Shown piece by piece: positions 37,984 to 44,910 of a stretch of 64,000 bases of DNA. Below the pieces are notes generated by a model. The model did not search any database, was not told the origin of the DNA, and saw only the letters and a list, made by a program, of their open reading frames with translations. Made by a program: the position numbers and the translations under genes. Where the stretch lies: contig NZ_CP022098.1 in assembly GCF_002305875.1 (NCBI RefSeq), positions 4,278,001 through 4,342,000 on the forward strand, read 5' to 3'. The DNA is from Cystobacter fuscus. GTDB lineage: Bacteria; Myxococcota; Myxococcia; Myxococcales; Myxococcaceae. Every line of letters starts with the position of its first letter. Positions within the stretch are counted from its first letter, which is position 1.

Positions 37984-38011
37984 TTGACCGGGGGGATCAC
38001 CCCGCTACTGT
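37984..38011 (+). promoter_or_regulatory. Sigma-70-type promoter for lptE
   Basis: TTGACC at 37984-37989, a 16-bp spacer and TACTGT at 38006-38011. Transcription should start around 38018-38019, exactly at the lptE ATG, predicting a leaderless mRNA. The spacer contains a GGGG...CCCC inverted repeat. Confidence 0.5.
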
Positions 38012-38018
38012 GGGCGCC

Positions 38019-38561
38019 ATGTCCCGGCTCTACGCGGTGGGTGGGTTGCTCTGGTTGTCGGTGCTCGGGTGTGGCTACCGCTTCACCCCCCGGTCCGCGG
38101 GGCTGCCCGGCGGTGTGGGTTCCGTCTGCGCGCCCATCTTCCGCAACGACACCGCCGAGCCGGGCCTGGAGACGCTCTTCACGCGCATGTTCCGCCAGGA
38201 ACTGGTGCGCGTGGGGGTCTTGGGCGGCTCCGGCTCCTGCCAGGCGTCCGTCGAGGGCGTGGTGGCGTGGGTGAACAGCGCTCCGACGATCGTCACCGAG
38301 CCCGTCTACGAGGGCAACGTCGCGGTGACGGGGTCGCAGCTCGCCAGCTACCGGGCCTCGGTTGGAGTGACGTTGAGGCTGGTGCGGGACGGCCAGGTCC
38401 TGGCGGAGACGACCGTTTCGGGCAACGAGGACTTCCTGCCGGGCGCGGAAGGGGCGTCCGGCGACGTGCTGCAAGCCGAGGCCAACCGTCAAGCCGCGCT
38501 GTACCGTCTCGCCGAGACGTTGATGCGCGAGGGCTATGATCGGTTGGCCAACAACTGGTGA
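38019..38561 (+). CDS. lptE: LPS-assembly lipoprotein LptE-like
   Basis: A 180-residue lipoprotein. The signal peptide ends at LSVLGCGYRF, giving C18 as the lipidated residue from ATG 38019 (GTG 38010 adds three residues). The opening CGYRFTP and the mixed alpha/beta layout (ICAPIFRNDTAEPGLE...FTRMFRQELV) match LptE, which plugs the LptD barrel and helps insert LPS in the outer membrane. Location next to leuS is the common lptE neighbourhood (leuS-lptE-holA in E. coli; holA is not seen here). It converges on rpsT, 9 nt away. Confidence 0.85.
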   Translation: MSRLYAVGGLLWLSVLGCGYRFTPRSAGLPGGVGSVCAPIFRNDTAEPGLETLFTRMFRQELVRVGVLGGSGSCQASVEGVVAWVNSAPTIVTEPVYEGNVAVTGSQLASYRASVGVTLRLVRDGQVLAETTVSGNEDFLPGAEGASGDVLQAEANRQAALYRLAETLMREGYDRLANNW

Positions 38562-38570
38562 CGCGGAGGA

Positions 38571-38846
38571 CTACTTCGCCGCTGCCTTGGCGCGGTTGAC
38601 GGCCTTGGCGAGGCGCGAGATGCGGCGCGAGGCGGCGCGCTTGTGGATGACGCCCTTGGAGGAGGCCTTGTTGATGCGGCTCGCGGCCGACTTGAAGGCC
38701 TCCGCGGCCTTCCCGGCATCCGGGGAGGCGAGGGTGTCGCGCAGGTTCTTCACGGCATCCTTCACCGTGGTGCGCACGTTGACATTGCGGGCGCGGCGCT
38801 TCTGCGCCTGGCGGTTACGCTTCTCTGCAGACTTGGTGTTGGCCAA
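38571..38846 (-). CDS. rpsT: 30S ribosomal protein S20
   Basis: A 91-residue basic protein starting ANTKSAEKRNRQAQKRRARN, the classic S20 N-terminus, which binds 16S rRNA. The start codon is TTG at 38846-38844, preceded by GGAG six nt upstream. E. coli rpsT also begins with UUG, where the weak start takes part in autoregulation; the same could hold here. The Ala/Lys-rich C-terminus is intact. The gene is monocistronic, convergent with lptE. Confidence 0.97.
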   Translation of the reverse strand: MANTKSAEKRNRQAQKRRARNVNVRTTVKDAVKNLRDTLASPDAGKAAEAFKSAASRINKASSKGVIHKRAASRRISRLAKAVNRAKAAAK

Positions 38847-38874
38847 GGTGATCTCCAGCGTACTTCTGTGGAAA

Positions 38875-38913
38875 GAGGCGCCGTACCTACTTCGGCGCCT
38901 CCCCCACCGTCAA
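38875..38913 (-). promoter_or_regulatory. rpsT promoter with palindrome around the -10
   Basis: On the minus strand, TTGACG (38913-38908), an 18-bp spacer and TAGGTA (38889-38884) form a sigma-70-like promoter, giving a leader of about 30 nt. An 8-bp inverted repeat (GAGGCGCC 38875-38882, GGCGCCTC 38894-38901, 11-nt gap) brackets the -10, which suggests an operator. Confidence 0.5.
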
Positions 38914-38960
38914 GGTTTGCGTGCTTCCGACCGTGATCCAGGCGTCTGGACGCCTTCCCT

Positions 38961-40139
38961 TCAACGGTCTCCGACCGCGTACTCCCACCGCAGCCCGGAG
39001 GGATCCCGGAAGCTCAACCGGCTCGAGCCCCCCTCCGCTTCCAGCGTTCCTCCCGCGGACATGCCTTCCAGGAGGGCGCGCAACCGCTGCACCGCGGCGG
39101 CCGAGGGCGCCGCGAAGGTGAGCAGGGCCGGCGAGGGAGCGGCCGGGCCAGCCACGAAGGTGAGCCGGTACAGGCCATCCCCGTAGACGGCCTCCTCGGG
39201 GCCCGCCCGCTCGGCGCTCCAGCCCAGCAGGGGAGCCACCCGGTCCCAGAAGGCGCGCTGGGCGGGGAGATCCACCACGGGCAGGCGCAGCGCGATCAGG
39301 GGCGCTCGGGGAACCCGGGTGGGGGGCGGCAGGGCCTTCTCCCGGGCCTTGGCCGCCTGCCAGTGTCGTTCCATGTGCGCCAAGGTGGCCTCTCCGAGGG
39401 GAACGGCCTCGGTGCGCAACGCGGACTCGATGTGTTGGAAGCGCGCGGTGAAGCGGCGGATGGCCATGCGCAGCGCGTCCTCGGCCGGGGTGTGGAGGAA
39501 GCGCGCGAGGTTGGCGAGCGCCAGCAGGACGTCACCCAGCTCGTGCTCCAGCTCGTCCCGGTTGCCCGAGGCGATGGCTTCGTCCAGCTCGCCCAGCTCC
39601 TCCTGGAGCTTGGCGCGCACGTGGTGCAGGTCCGGCCAGTCGAAGCCGATGCGGCTGGCCTTCTCCGTGAGGCGCTCGGCGCGCAGCAGGGCCGGGGCCC
39701 GCGTGGGCACCCCGTCGAGCACCGAGCCCTCCTGGCCCGTCTTCTTCTTGCGCTCCTGCGCCTTGAGCTTCGCCCAGTCGGCCATCGGCTGGGGGGTGCC
39801 ATCCGCCTGCTTCTCGCCGAAGACGTGCGGGTGGCGCTGGGTGAGCTTGTCGCTGATGGAGGCGGACACGTCCGCCAACGTGAACTCGCCCAGCTCCTCG
39901 GCGAGCCGGGCATGGAAGACGATCTGGAAGAGCAGATCCCCCAGCTCCTCGCACAGCGGACGCCAGGGCCCCCCGTCGGCGACGCGATCCATCTCGTCGA
40001 GGACCTCGAACGCCTCCTCACTGAGGTAGGGGCGCAGTGAACGCAGGTCCTGCTCCCGGTCCCACGGACAACCATCCGCCGAGCGCAGACGTGCCACGAT
40101 TCCCGCCAACCTCTCCAATTGCTCCCCTGCTGCACTCAT
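38961..40139 (-). CDS. mazG: MazG nucleotide pyrophosphohydrolase fused to a VOC/glyoxalase-like domain
   Basis: A 392-residue protein. Residues about 1-265 are a full-length tandem MazG: RLRSADGCPWDREQ, the metal-binding YLSEEAFEVLDEMD and CEELGDLLFQIVFHARLAEE, then a second helical half (KLQEELGELDEAI, ELGDVLLALANLARFL). MazG hydrolyses NTPs to NMPs and lowers ppGpp-related or mutagenic nucleotides. After a basic linker, residues about 282-392 have vicinal-oxygen-chelate features: LPVVDLPAQRAFWDRVAPLLGW, a central strand/helix repeat, and FRDPSGLRWEY near the end. E. coli MazG lacks this part. The domain's metal residues are not obvious, so it may bind rather than convert a ligand. Confidence 0.85.
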   Translation of the reverse strand: MSAAGEQLERLAGIVARLRSADGCPWDREQDLRSLRPYLSEEAFEVLDEMDRVADGGPWRPLCEELGDLLFQIVFHARLAEELGEFTLADVSASISDKLTQRHPHVFGEKQADGTPQPMADWAKLKAQERKKKTGQEGSVLDGVPTRAPALLRAERLTEKASRIGFDWPDLHHVRAKLQEELGELDEAIASGNRDELEHELGDVLLALANLARFLHTPAEDALRMAIRRFTARFQHIESALRTEAVPLGEATLAHMERHWQAAKAREKALPPPTRVPRAPLIALRLPVVDLPAQRAFWDRVAPLLGWSAERAGPEEAVYGDGLYRLTFVAGPAAPSPALLTFAAPSAAAVQRLRALLEGMSAGGTLEAEGGSSRLSFRDPSGLRWEYAVGDR

Positions 40140-40254
40140 GGCTCTTCCTCCTCTTCTCTCCGAGCGTGGGGCCCGGCGCCAACACGGGAATTCCCGGTGG
40201 CGGGGCGCGACAACTTTCGTGGGACAGGGGGGTCGCCTATCATCGGCCCACCGA

Positions 40255-42426
40255 ATGTCGCACCCCTCTTTCTCGTTGCGCTTTCTTCCGCTGCTGCTGT
40301 GCCTCGCCTCGTGGATGCCCGCGAGGCCGGCGCATGCGCAGCAATATCAGGATCCCTCCATGCTGGAGCCAGAGGAGATGGCGATGCCATCCGATTCGGA
40401 CTCCGAGGATGACGAGGAGGGGACCGCGGCCCGGGGTCGCGGCAAGAAGGGCAAGGGCCGCAAGGGCCAGGAGGACGAGGCGCAGGACGACGCGGCGAGT
40501 GCCGCGGGCCAGGACGCGGGAGTGGTCGTGGCCCCGGCGCCCGCGGCTCCAGCCGCCCCCGTGCCCGGGCCGGTCGCGCGGCCACCTCCGGCGCCCATCC
40601 TCACGCCGCGCATCTCCGATGCGGACCTCCAGGCCGCCTGGGTCAAATGGCGCGACGCGGTGGCGGCGCTGGACAGCGAGGCGGCGCGCGCGGCCCAGCA
40701 GGAACTGGTGACGCTCCGGGAAGACGTGGCGGCCCTGGATCTGGAGTCCTTCAGCGTCGGCTTCATCCGGGCGGCGGAGGGACGGCGCAAGGCGCACGAC
40801 GAGGCGGGGGCGCTGCGACTCGTGGAAAACGCCGCGACGCTCTCTCCGAACCTTCCCTACGCGCGCCTGGCACTCGCCCAGGCCTATGCCGAGCGCTCGC
40901 CCGAGGCCGTGGGCAAGTACTCGCGCGAGCTCCGGGCCGCGCTCGAGTTGATGCTGAGGGATCCCCGCTACCGCCGCCCGGTGCTGGCGGATTTCGGGAC
41001 GGTGGTGCTGCTGGCGCTGCTGGCCACGGCGATGGTGGTGGTGGGCGTGCTCTTCGTGCGGCGCGCGCGCTTCCTGCTCCACGACTTCCACCACCTCTTT
41101 CCCCGTGCCTCGGCCCACTGGCAGTCCACGGCGCTCGCGGTGCTGCTGCTCTTCGGCACGCCCCTGGCCCTGCGCTGGGGCGTCGTGCCCACGCTGTTGC
41201 TGCTGCTGGGCTCCGTGTCGTTCTACCTGGCGCGCTCGGAGCGGGTGGTGGCCACGTTGCTGCTCGTCCTGTCGGCGCTCGTCCCCCTCGCGGCGGGCAA
41301 GCTCGCCCAGTCCTCGGTCTTCGCGGGGACGGTGGCCGAGGACGTCTACGTGCTTGAGCACGGCGGAATCGACGCGGAGCCCGTGGCCCAGCGCGTGCGC
41401 GCGCGCCACGAGAAGAAGCAGGCCAGCTTCGCCGAGCTCTTCGCGCTCGGCCGGTTCGAGGCGCGCCGGGGCCAGCTGCCGGAAGCCATCACCCACTACA
41501 AGGCGGCCATGGCGCTGCGTGCCGGGCACGCGCCGTTGATGACCAACCTGGGCAACGCCTTGCTGGCCACGGGCGACATGGACGGCGCGGCGCGGCTCTA
41601 CACCCAGGCCCTGTCGGCGGACCCGGGGCTGGCCGCGCCCGCCTTCAACCTGGCCGAGGTCTACCGCCGCCGTGCCGCCGTGGCGCCGGACTCGGAGATC
41701 AGCGCCCAGAACCAGAAGGCGCGTGACGCGCTCGAGACCGCGGGCCGTCTGGATCGCGAGCTGCTGATGTGGGAGCGGCCGCCGGATGATCGGCTGACGA
41801 TGAACCGCCTGCTGCTCGCGCCCGTGCTGCCCCTGACGGACCTGCCGGTCGTCGAGGACACGGCCCTGGCCTCGCGCGTGGAGGCCCAGCTGTCGAGCCG
41901 GTTGCTCGGAGGCGGCTCGGGCATCTCCGCCTGGGGTCCGCTCGTGCTCGGGGCGCTGCTCGTCGGCATGCTCGGCTTCGCCCGAGGCGTCTTCAAGCCG
42001 TCCCACGATTGCGAGAAGTGTGGCCGTCCGGTGTGCCGGCGCTGTGACAAGGAGCTGGGCGTGGCCAGCAAGCTGTGCGCCCAGTGCGTCAACGTCTTCT
42101 CGCGCAAGATCGTGGTGGAGGCGCGCGTCCGGGCCCGCAAGCACATCGAGATCGAGCGCAACCGCCAGTGGGCGAGTGGCGTGTCCTACGTCTTCGGCGG
42201 CCTGGTGTCGGGCGCGGGCCATCTCTTCAACGGGCTGGCGGTGCGCGGCACGCTCTACGCCTTCCTCTTCCTCTTCGGGGTGGCGGGGGTGCTGTTGCGC
42301 TCCGGGGTGCTGCGCTCGCCCTATGGGGAGGTGCCGCTGTACCTCAAGCTCGCCCCCCTGTTGCTTCTCCTCATCCCCCTTCACCTGCTGTCGCTGCGCG
42401 GGCTGTACCGCCGCCAGAACGAGTAG
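40255..42426 (+). CDS. Membrane TPR protein with zinc-ribbon motif
   Basis: A 723-residue protein. ATG 40255 was chosen because it opens a signal peptide (SLRFLPLLLCLASWMPARPAHA). A charged, low-complexity region (DSEDDEEG, RGKKGKGRKG) follows. Membrane helices appear around 245-265 and in a cluster at about 285-360. TPR-like helices (GQLPEAITHYKAAMALRAGH..., LATGDMDGAARLYTQALSADP) span about 395-490. Near residue 585 a CEKCGRPVCRRCDKELG segment and CAQC form a four-to-six-cysteine zinc ribbon, followed by two more membrane helices. No named family is recognised. It precedes a DUF4388 gene by 12 nt, so the two are probably one operon, perhaps for envelope scaffolding. Confidence 0.75.
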   Translation: MSHPSFSLRFLPLLLCLASWMPARPAHAQQYQDPSMLEPEEMAMPSDSDSEDDEEGTAARGRGKKGKGRKGQEDEAQDDAASAAGQDAGVVVAPAPAAPAAPVPGPVARPPPAPILTPRISDADLQAAWVKWRDAVAALDSEAARAAQQELVTLREDVAALDLESFSVGFIRAAEGRRKAHDEAGALRLVENAATLSPNLPYARLALAQAYAERSPEAVGKYSRELRAALELMLRDPRYRRPVLADFGTVVLLALLATAMVVVGVLFVRRARFLLHDFHHLFPRASAHWQSTALAVLLLFGTPLALRWGVVPTLLLLLGSVSFYLARSERVVATLLLVLSALVPLAAGKLAQSSVFAGTVAEDVYVLEHGGIDAEPVAQRVRARHEKKQASFAELFALGRFEARRGQLPEAITHYKAAMALRAGHAPLMTNLGNALLATGDMDGAARLYTQALSADPGLAAPAFNLAEVYRRRAAVAPDSEISAQNQKARDALETAGRLDRELLMWERPPDDRLTMNRLLLAPVLPLTDLPVVEDTALASRVEAQLSSRLLGGGSGISAWGPLVLGALLVGMLGFARGVFKPSHDCEKCGRPVCRRCDKELGVASKLCAQCVNVFSRKIVVEARVRARKHIEIERNRQWASGVSYVFGGLVSGAGHLFNGLAVRGTLYAFLFLFGVAGVLLRSGVLRSPYGEVPLYLKLAPLLLLLIPLHLLSLRGLYRRQNE

Positions 42427-42438
42427 ACCGGAACGACG

Positions 42439-43632
42439 ATGGCGCTCACGGGAACCCTCAAGGACTTCGGCATCGCGGACATCCTGCAGCTCATCGGGCA
42501 GCAGCAGAAGACCGGGGTGCTCTACCTCAAGAGCAAGGATCAGGACGTCCAGGTCTTCATCCGGGACGGCAACATCGTGCGTGCCGAGAGCGTCACGCGC
42601 AAGAAGAAGGACCTGCTGGGCAACATGCTGGTGAGCGCCGAGCTCATCACGCCCCAGCAGCTCGAGAGCGCGCTGGAGATCCAGAAGCGCACCCTCAAGC
42701 GGCTCGGGGACGTGCTCACCTCCACGGGCGCCATCTCCGCGGAGAAGCTCAAGCAGATGATGCGGCTGCAGGTGACGGAGTCGCTCTACGGCCTCTTCTC
42801 CTGGAAGGCGGGCGACTACGAGTTCAAGCAGGAGGAGAGCGTCCAGGTGGACGCGGACGATCTCGCGCCGCTGCGCGCCGAGAGCGTGCTCATGGAAGGC
42901 TTCCGGATGGTGGATGAGTGGCCCCACCTGCGCAAGAAGCTCTCCAACGAGGCCACCACCTTCGAGAAGCTCAAGGAGCTGCCGCCGCAGAAGGCCCAGG
43001 AGAAGGAGGACGACTTCGACGCGTCCTTCGACGATGCCTTCTCCGAGGAGAAGAAGGACGAGAACAAGGGCGAGTTCAAGTCCATTGGCAGCACCGAGCG
43101 CCGCGTGTACAGCCTCATCGGCCCGGGGCGCGACGTGCGCAAGCTGGTGGATCTCAGCTGCCTGGGCGAGTTCGAGACCTGGAAGGCCCTCGTCAACCTG
43201 CTCAACCTCGACTACATCCGGGCCCTGCCGCCCTCGGGCCTCTCGAGCCTGTCGTCGTCCGCGCGCGGTGGGGATCTGCTCGTGCGGCTGGGCGGCATGC
43301 TGGCGCGCGCCGCGGTCACCCTCCTGGTGATCGCCGCGCTGGGCTTCGTCGCCTCGCGGCTGCGGCCGGACACGTGGGACTTGCAGGGCTCGTCGGCCTC
43401 CTCGTACTCGGACCCGGCCGCCCAGCGTCTGGTGTCTCGTGCCCAACAGGTCCGAATCGAGGCCGCGCTGGAGGTGTTCCGCCTCGAAAAGGGCAACCTC
43501 CCCGAACGGTTGGACTCCCTGGTGGAGGTGGGTCTGCTGCGAAACGAAGACCTGCGCTACCCGTGGAGGGATGATTACTATTACCGTCGTACGTCGGACC
43601 GGCAGTTCATCCTCCTGCCCCCCTTGCGCTAG
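42439..43632 (+). CDS. DUF4388 protein with membrane helix and pseudopilin-like C-terminus
   Basis: A 397-residue protein. Residues 1-110 are a DUF4388/PATAN-like domain (LTGTLKDFGIADILQLIG, KTGVLYLKS, FIRDGNIVRAES), a module common in myxobacterial gliding and signalling proteins and thought to mediate protein interaction. A helical segment and an acidic linker (FDASFDDAFSEEKKDENKG) follow. One membrane helix (about 290-312, AAVTLLVIAALGFVA) leads to a C-terminal ~65-residue segment, RIEAALEVFRLEKGNLPERLDSLVEVGLL...YPWRDDYYYR. This segment closely resembles the C-terminal core of type II secretion major pseudopilins (GspG), but without the N-terminal prepilin signal. The function is unknown. 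Confidence 0.78.
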   Translation: MALTGTLKDFGIADILQLIGQQQKTGVLYLKSKDQDVQVFIRDGNIVRAESVTRKKKDLLGNMLVSAELITPQQLESALEIQKRTLKRLGDVLTSTGAISAEKLKQMMRLQVTESLYGLFSWKAGDYEFKQEESVQVDADDLAPLRAESVLMEGFRMVDEWPHLRKKLSNEATTFEKLKELPPQKAQEKEDDFDASFDDAFSEEKKDENKGEFKSIGSTERRVYSLIGPGRDVRKLVDLSCLGEFETWKALVNLLNLDYIRALPPSGLSSLSSSARGGDLLVRLGGMLARAAVTLLVIAALGFVASRLRPDTWDLQGSSASSYSDPAAQRLVSRAQQVRIEAALEVFRLEKGNLPERLDSLVEVGLLRNEDLRYPWRDDYYYRRTSDRQFILLPPLR

Positions 43633-43723
43633 GTGGGCTGCTCGCTGGTGAGCGACACCGGAGGCTGGAAGTCGTTATCGAGGCCGTTACTGAAGTGAGG
43701 TTGAAAGCCGAGACCCCGCACTC

Positions 43724-44815
43724 ATGGGATGGGATGAATTGCGAAACCCCGCCACTGTAGAGGCCCAAGAAGTCAGCCCCACCTCCGCCAAGGTGGATGT
43801 CCGCGACAACGCGACGACCCTGGCGCTGTGTGGCAACCAGAACGAGAACCTCAAGCTCATGGAGCGCCGCCTCGGTGTCCGCGTGGGACAGCGGGGGACG
43901 GAACTGCACCTGTCGGGACCCGCGGATGCCGTGGCCTTCACGGTGAAGCTGGTGGAGAGCCTCGAGGGGATGATCCGGGCGGGCCGTGCCATCTACCGCG
44001 AGGACGTGGAGCAGGCCATCAAGGTGTTGGGTCGCGGAGGCGTCGAGTCGCTCCAGGACGTGATGATGGGGCCCGTGCTCAAGAGCTCGGGCAACAGGCA
44101 GATCGCTCCCAAGAGCCTCGCGCAGAAGCGCTACGTGGACGCCATCCGCGCCAACGACATCGTCTTCGGCATCGGCCCCGCGGGCACGGGCAAGACGTAC
44201 CTGGCCATGGCCATGGCGGTCTCCTATCTGCTCGACAGGAAGGTCAAGCGCATCGTCCTGGCGCGTCCGGCGGTGGAAGCCGGTGAGAAGCTGGGCTTTC
44301 TGCCCGGGGACCTGGCCGAGAAGGTCAATCCCTACCTGCGCCCGCTCTACGACGCGCTCCACGACATGATGCCCATCGAGCGCGCCACGAGCTTCATCGA
44401 GCAGGGGGTGGTGGAAGTGGCGCCGCTGGCCTTCATGCGCGGCCGCACGCTCAACGACTCCTTCGTCATCCTCGACGAGGCGCAGAACACCACCGTCGAG
44501 CAGATGAAGATGTTCCTCACGCGCCTGGGCTACAACAGCAAGGCGGTCATCACCGGTGACGTGACGCAGGTGGACCTGCCGGTGGGACGGATGAGCGGCC
44601 TGCACCACGCGCGCTCCATCCTGCGCAACATCGAGGGCCTGTGCATCACCGAGTTCACCGAGGTGGACGTGGTGCGCCACCCGCTGGTGCAGGAGGTGAT
44701 CCGCGCCTACGATCGCTTCGATGCCGCCCAGCAGGCCGCCAAGGCGCTCAAGCAGGCCGAGCAGGCCGCCGAGGCCCCGGTGCCCGCCTCCAGCGACGAG
44801 CCGCCCGGCGCGTGA
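43724..44815 (+). CDS. phoH: PhoH-family ATPase
   Basis: A 363-residue protein. The N-terminal ~110 residues form a KH-like RNA-binding module ([26 protein letters not shown]). The ATPase has Walker [16 protein letters not shown] near residue 151 and Walker [22 protein letters not shown], then [11 protein letters not shown]. PhoH/YbeZ acts in RNA metabolism together with the YbeY endoribonuclease; here a ybeY fusion lies 2.6 kb downstream in the same direction, after the 7TM-HD gene. This phoH-HDIG-ybeY order is widely conserved. Confidence 0.93.
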   Translation: MGWDELRNPATVEAQEVSPTSAKVDVRDNATTLALCGNQNENLKLMERRLGVRVGQRGTELHLSGPADAVAFTVKLVESLEGMIRAGRAIYREDVEQAIKVLGRGGVESLQDVMMGPVLKSSGNRQIAPKSLAQKRYVDAIRANDIVFGIGPAGTGKTYLAMAMAVSYLLDRKVKRIVLARPAVEAGEKLGFLPGDLAEKVNPYLRPLYDALHDMMPIERATSFIEQGVVEVAPLAFMRGRTLNDSFVILDEAQNTTVEQMKMFLTRLGYNSKAVITGDVTQVDLPVGRMSGLHHARSILRNIEGLCITEFTEVDVVRHPLVQEVIRAYDRFDAAQQAAKALKQAEQAAEAPVPASSDEPPGA

Positions 44816-44910
44816 ACTCGCTGGTCGAGTGGTGGGGCGGGGGAGCGATTGGCAGGCAACACGCCGCCTCCCGCCTTGCTTGAAGTCTCCGTCCCGCCTC
44901 TCATAGGTTG

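Noticed and set aside
40240-43446. A 1068-codon open frame on the minus strand, and similar long antisense frames elsewhere (for example 44707-47712 and 20623-23208)
   Set aside because: They lie opposite clearly recognised genes and are His/Arg/Gln/Gly-rich low-complexity translations, as expected from the complement of GC-rich coding sequence.
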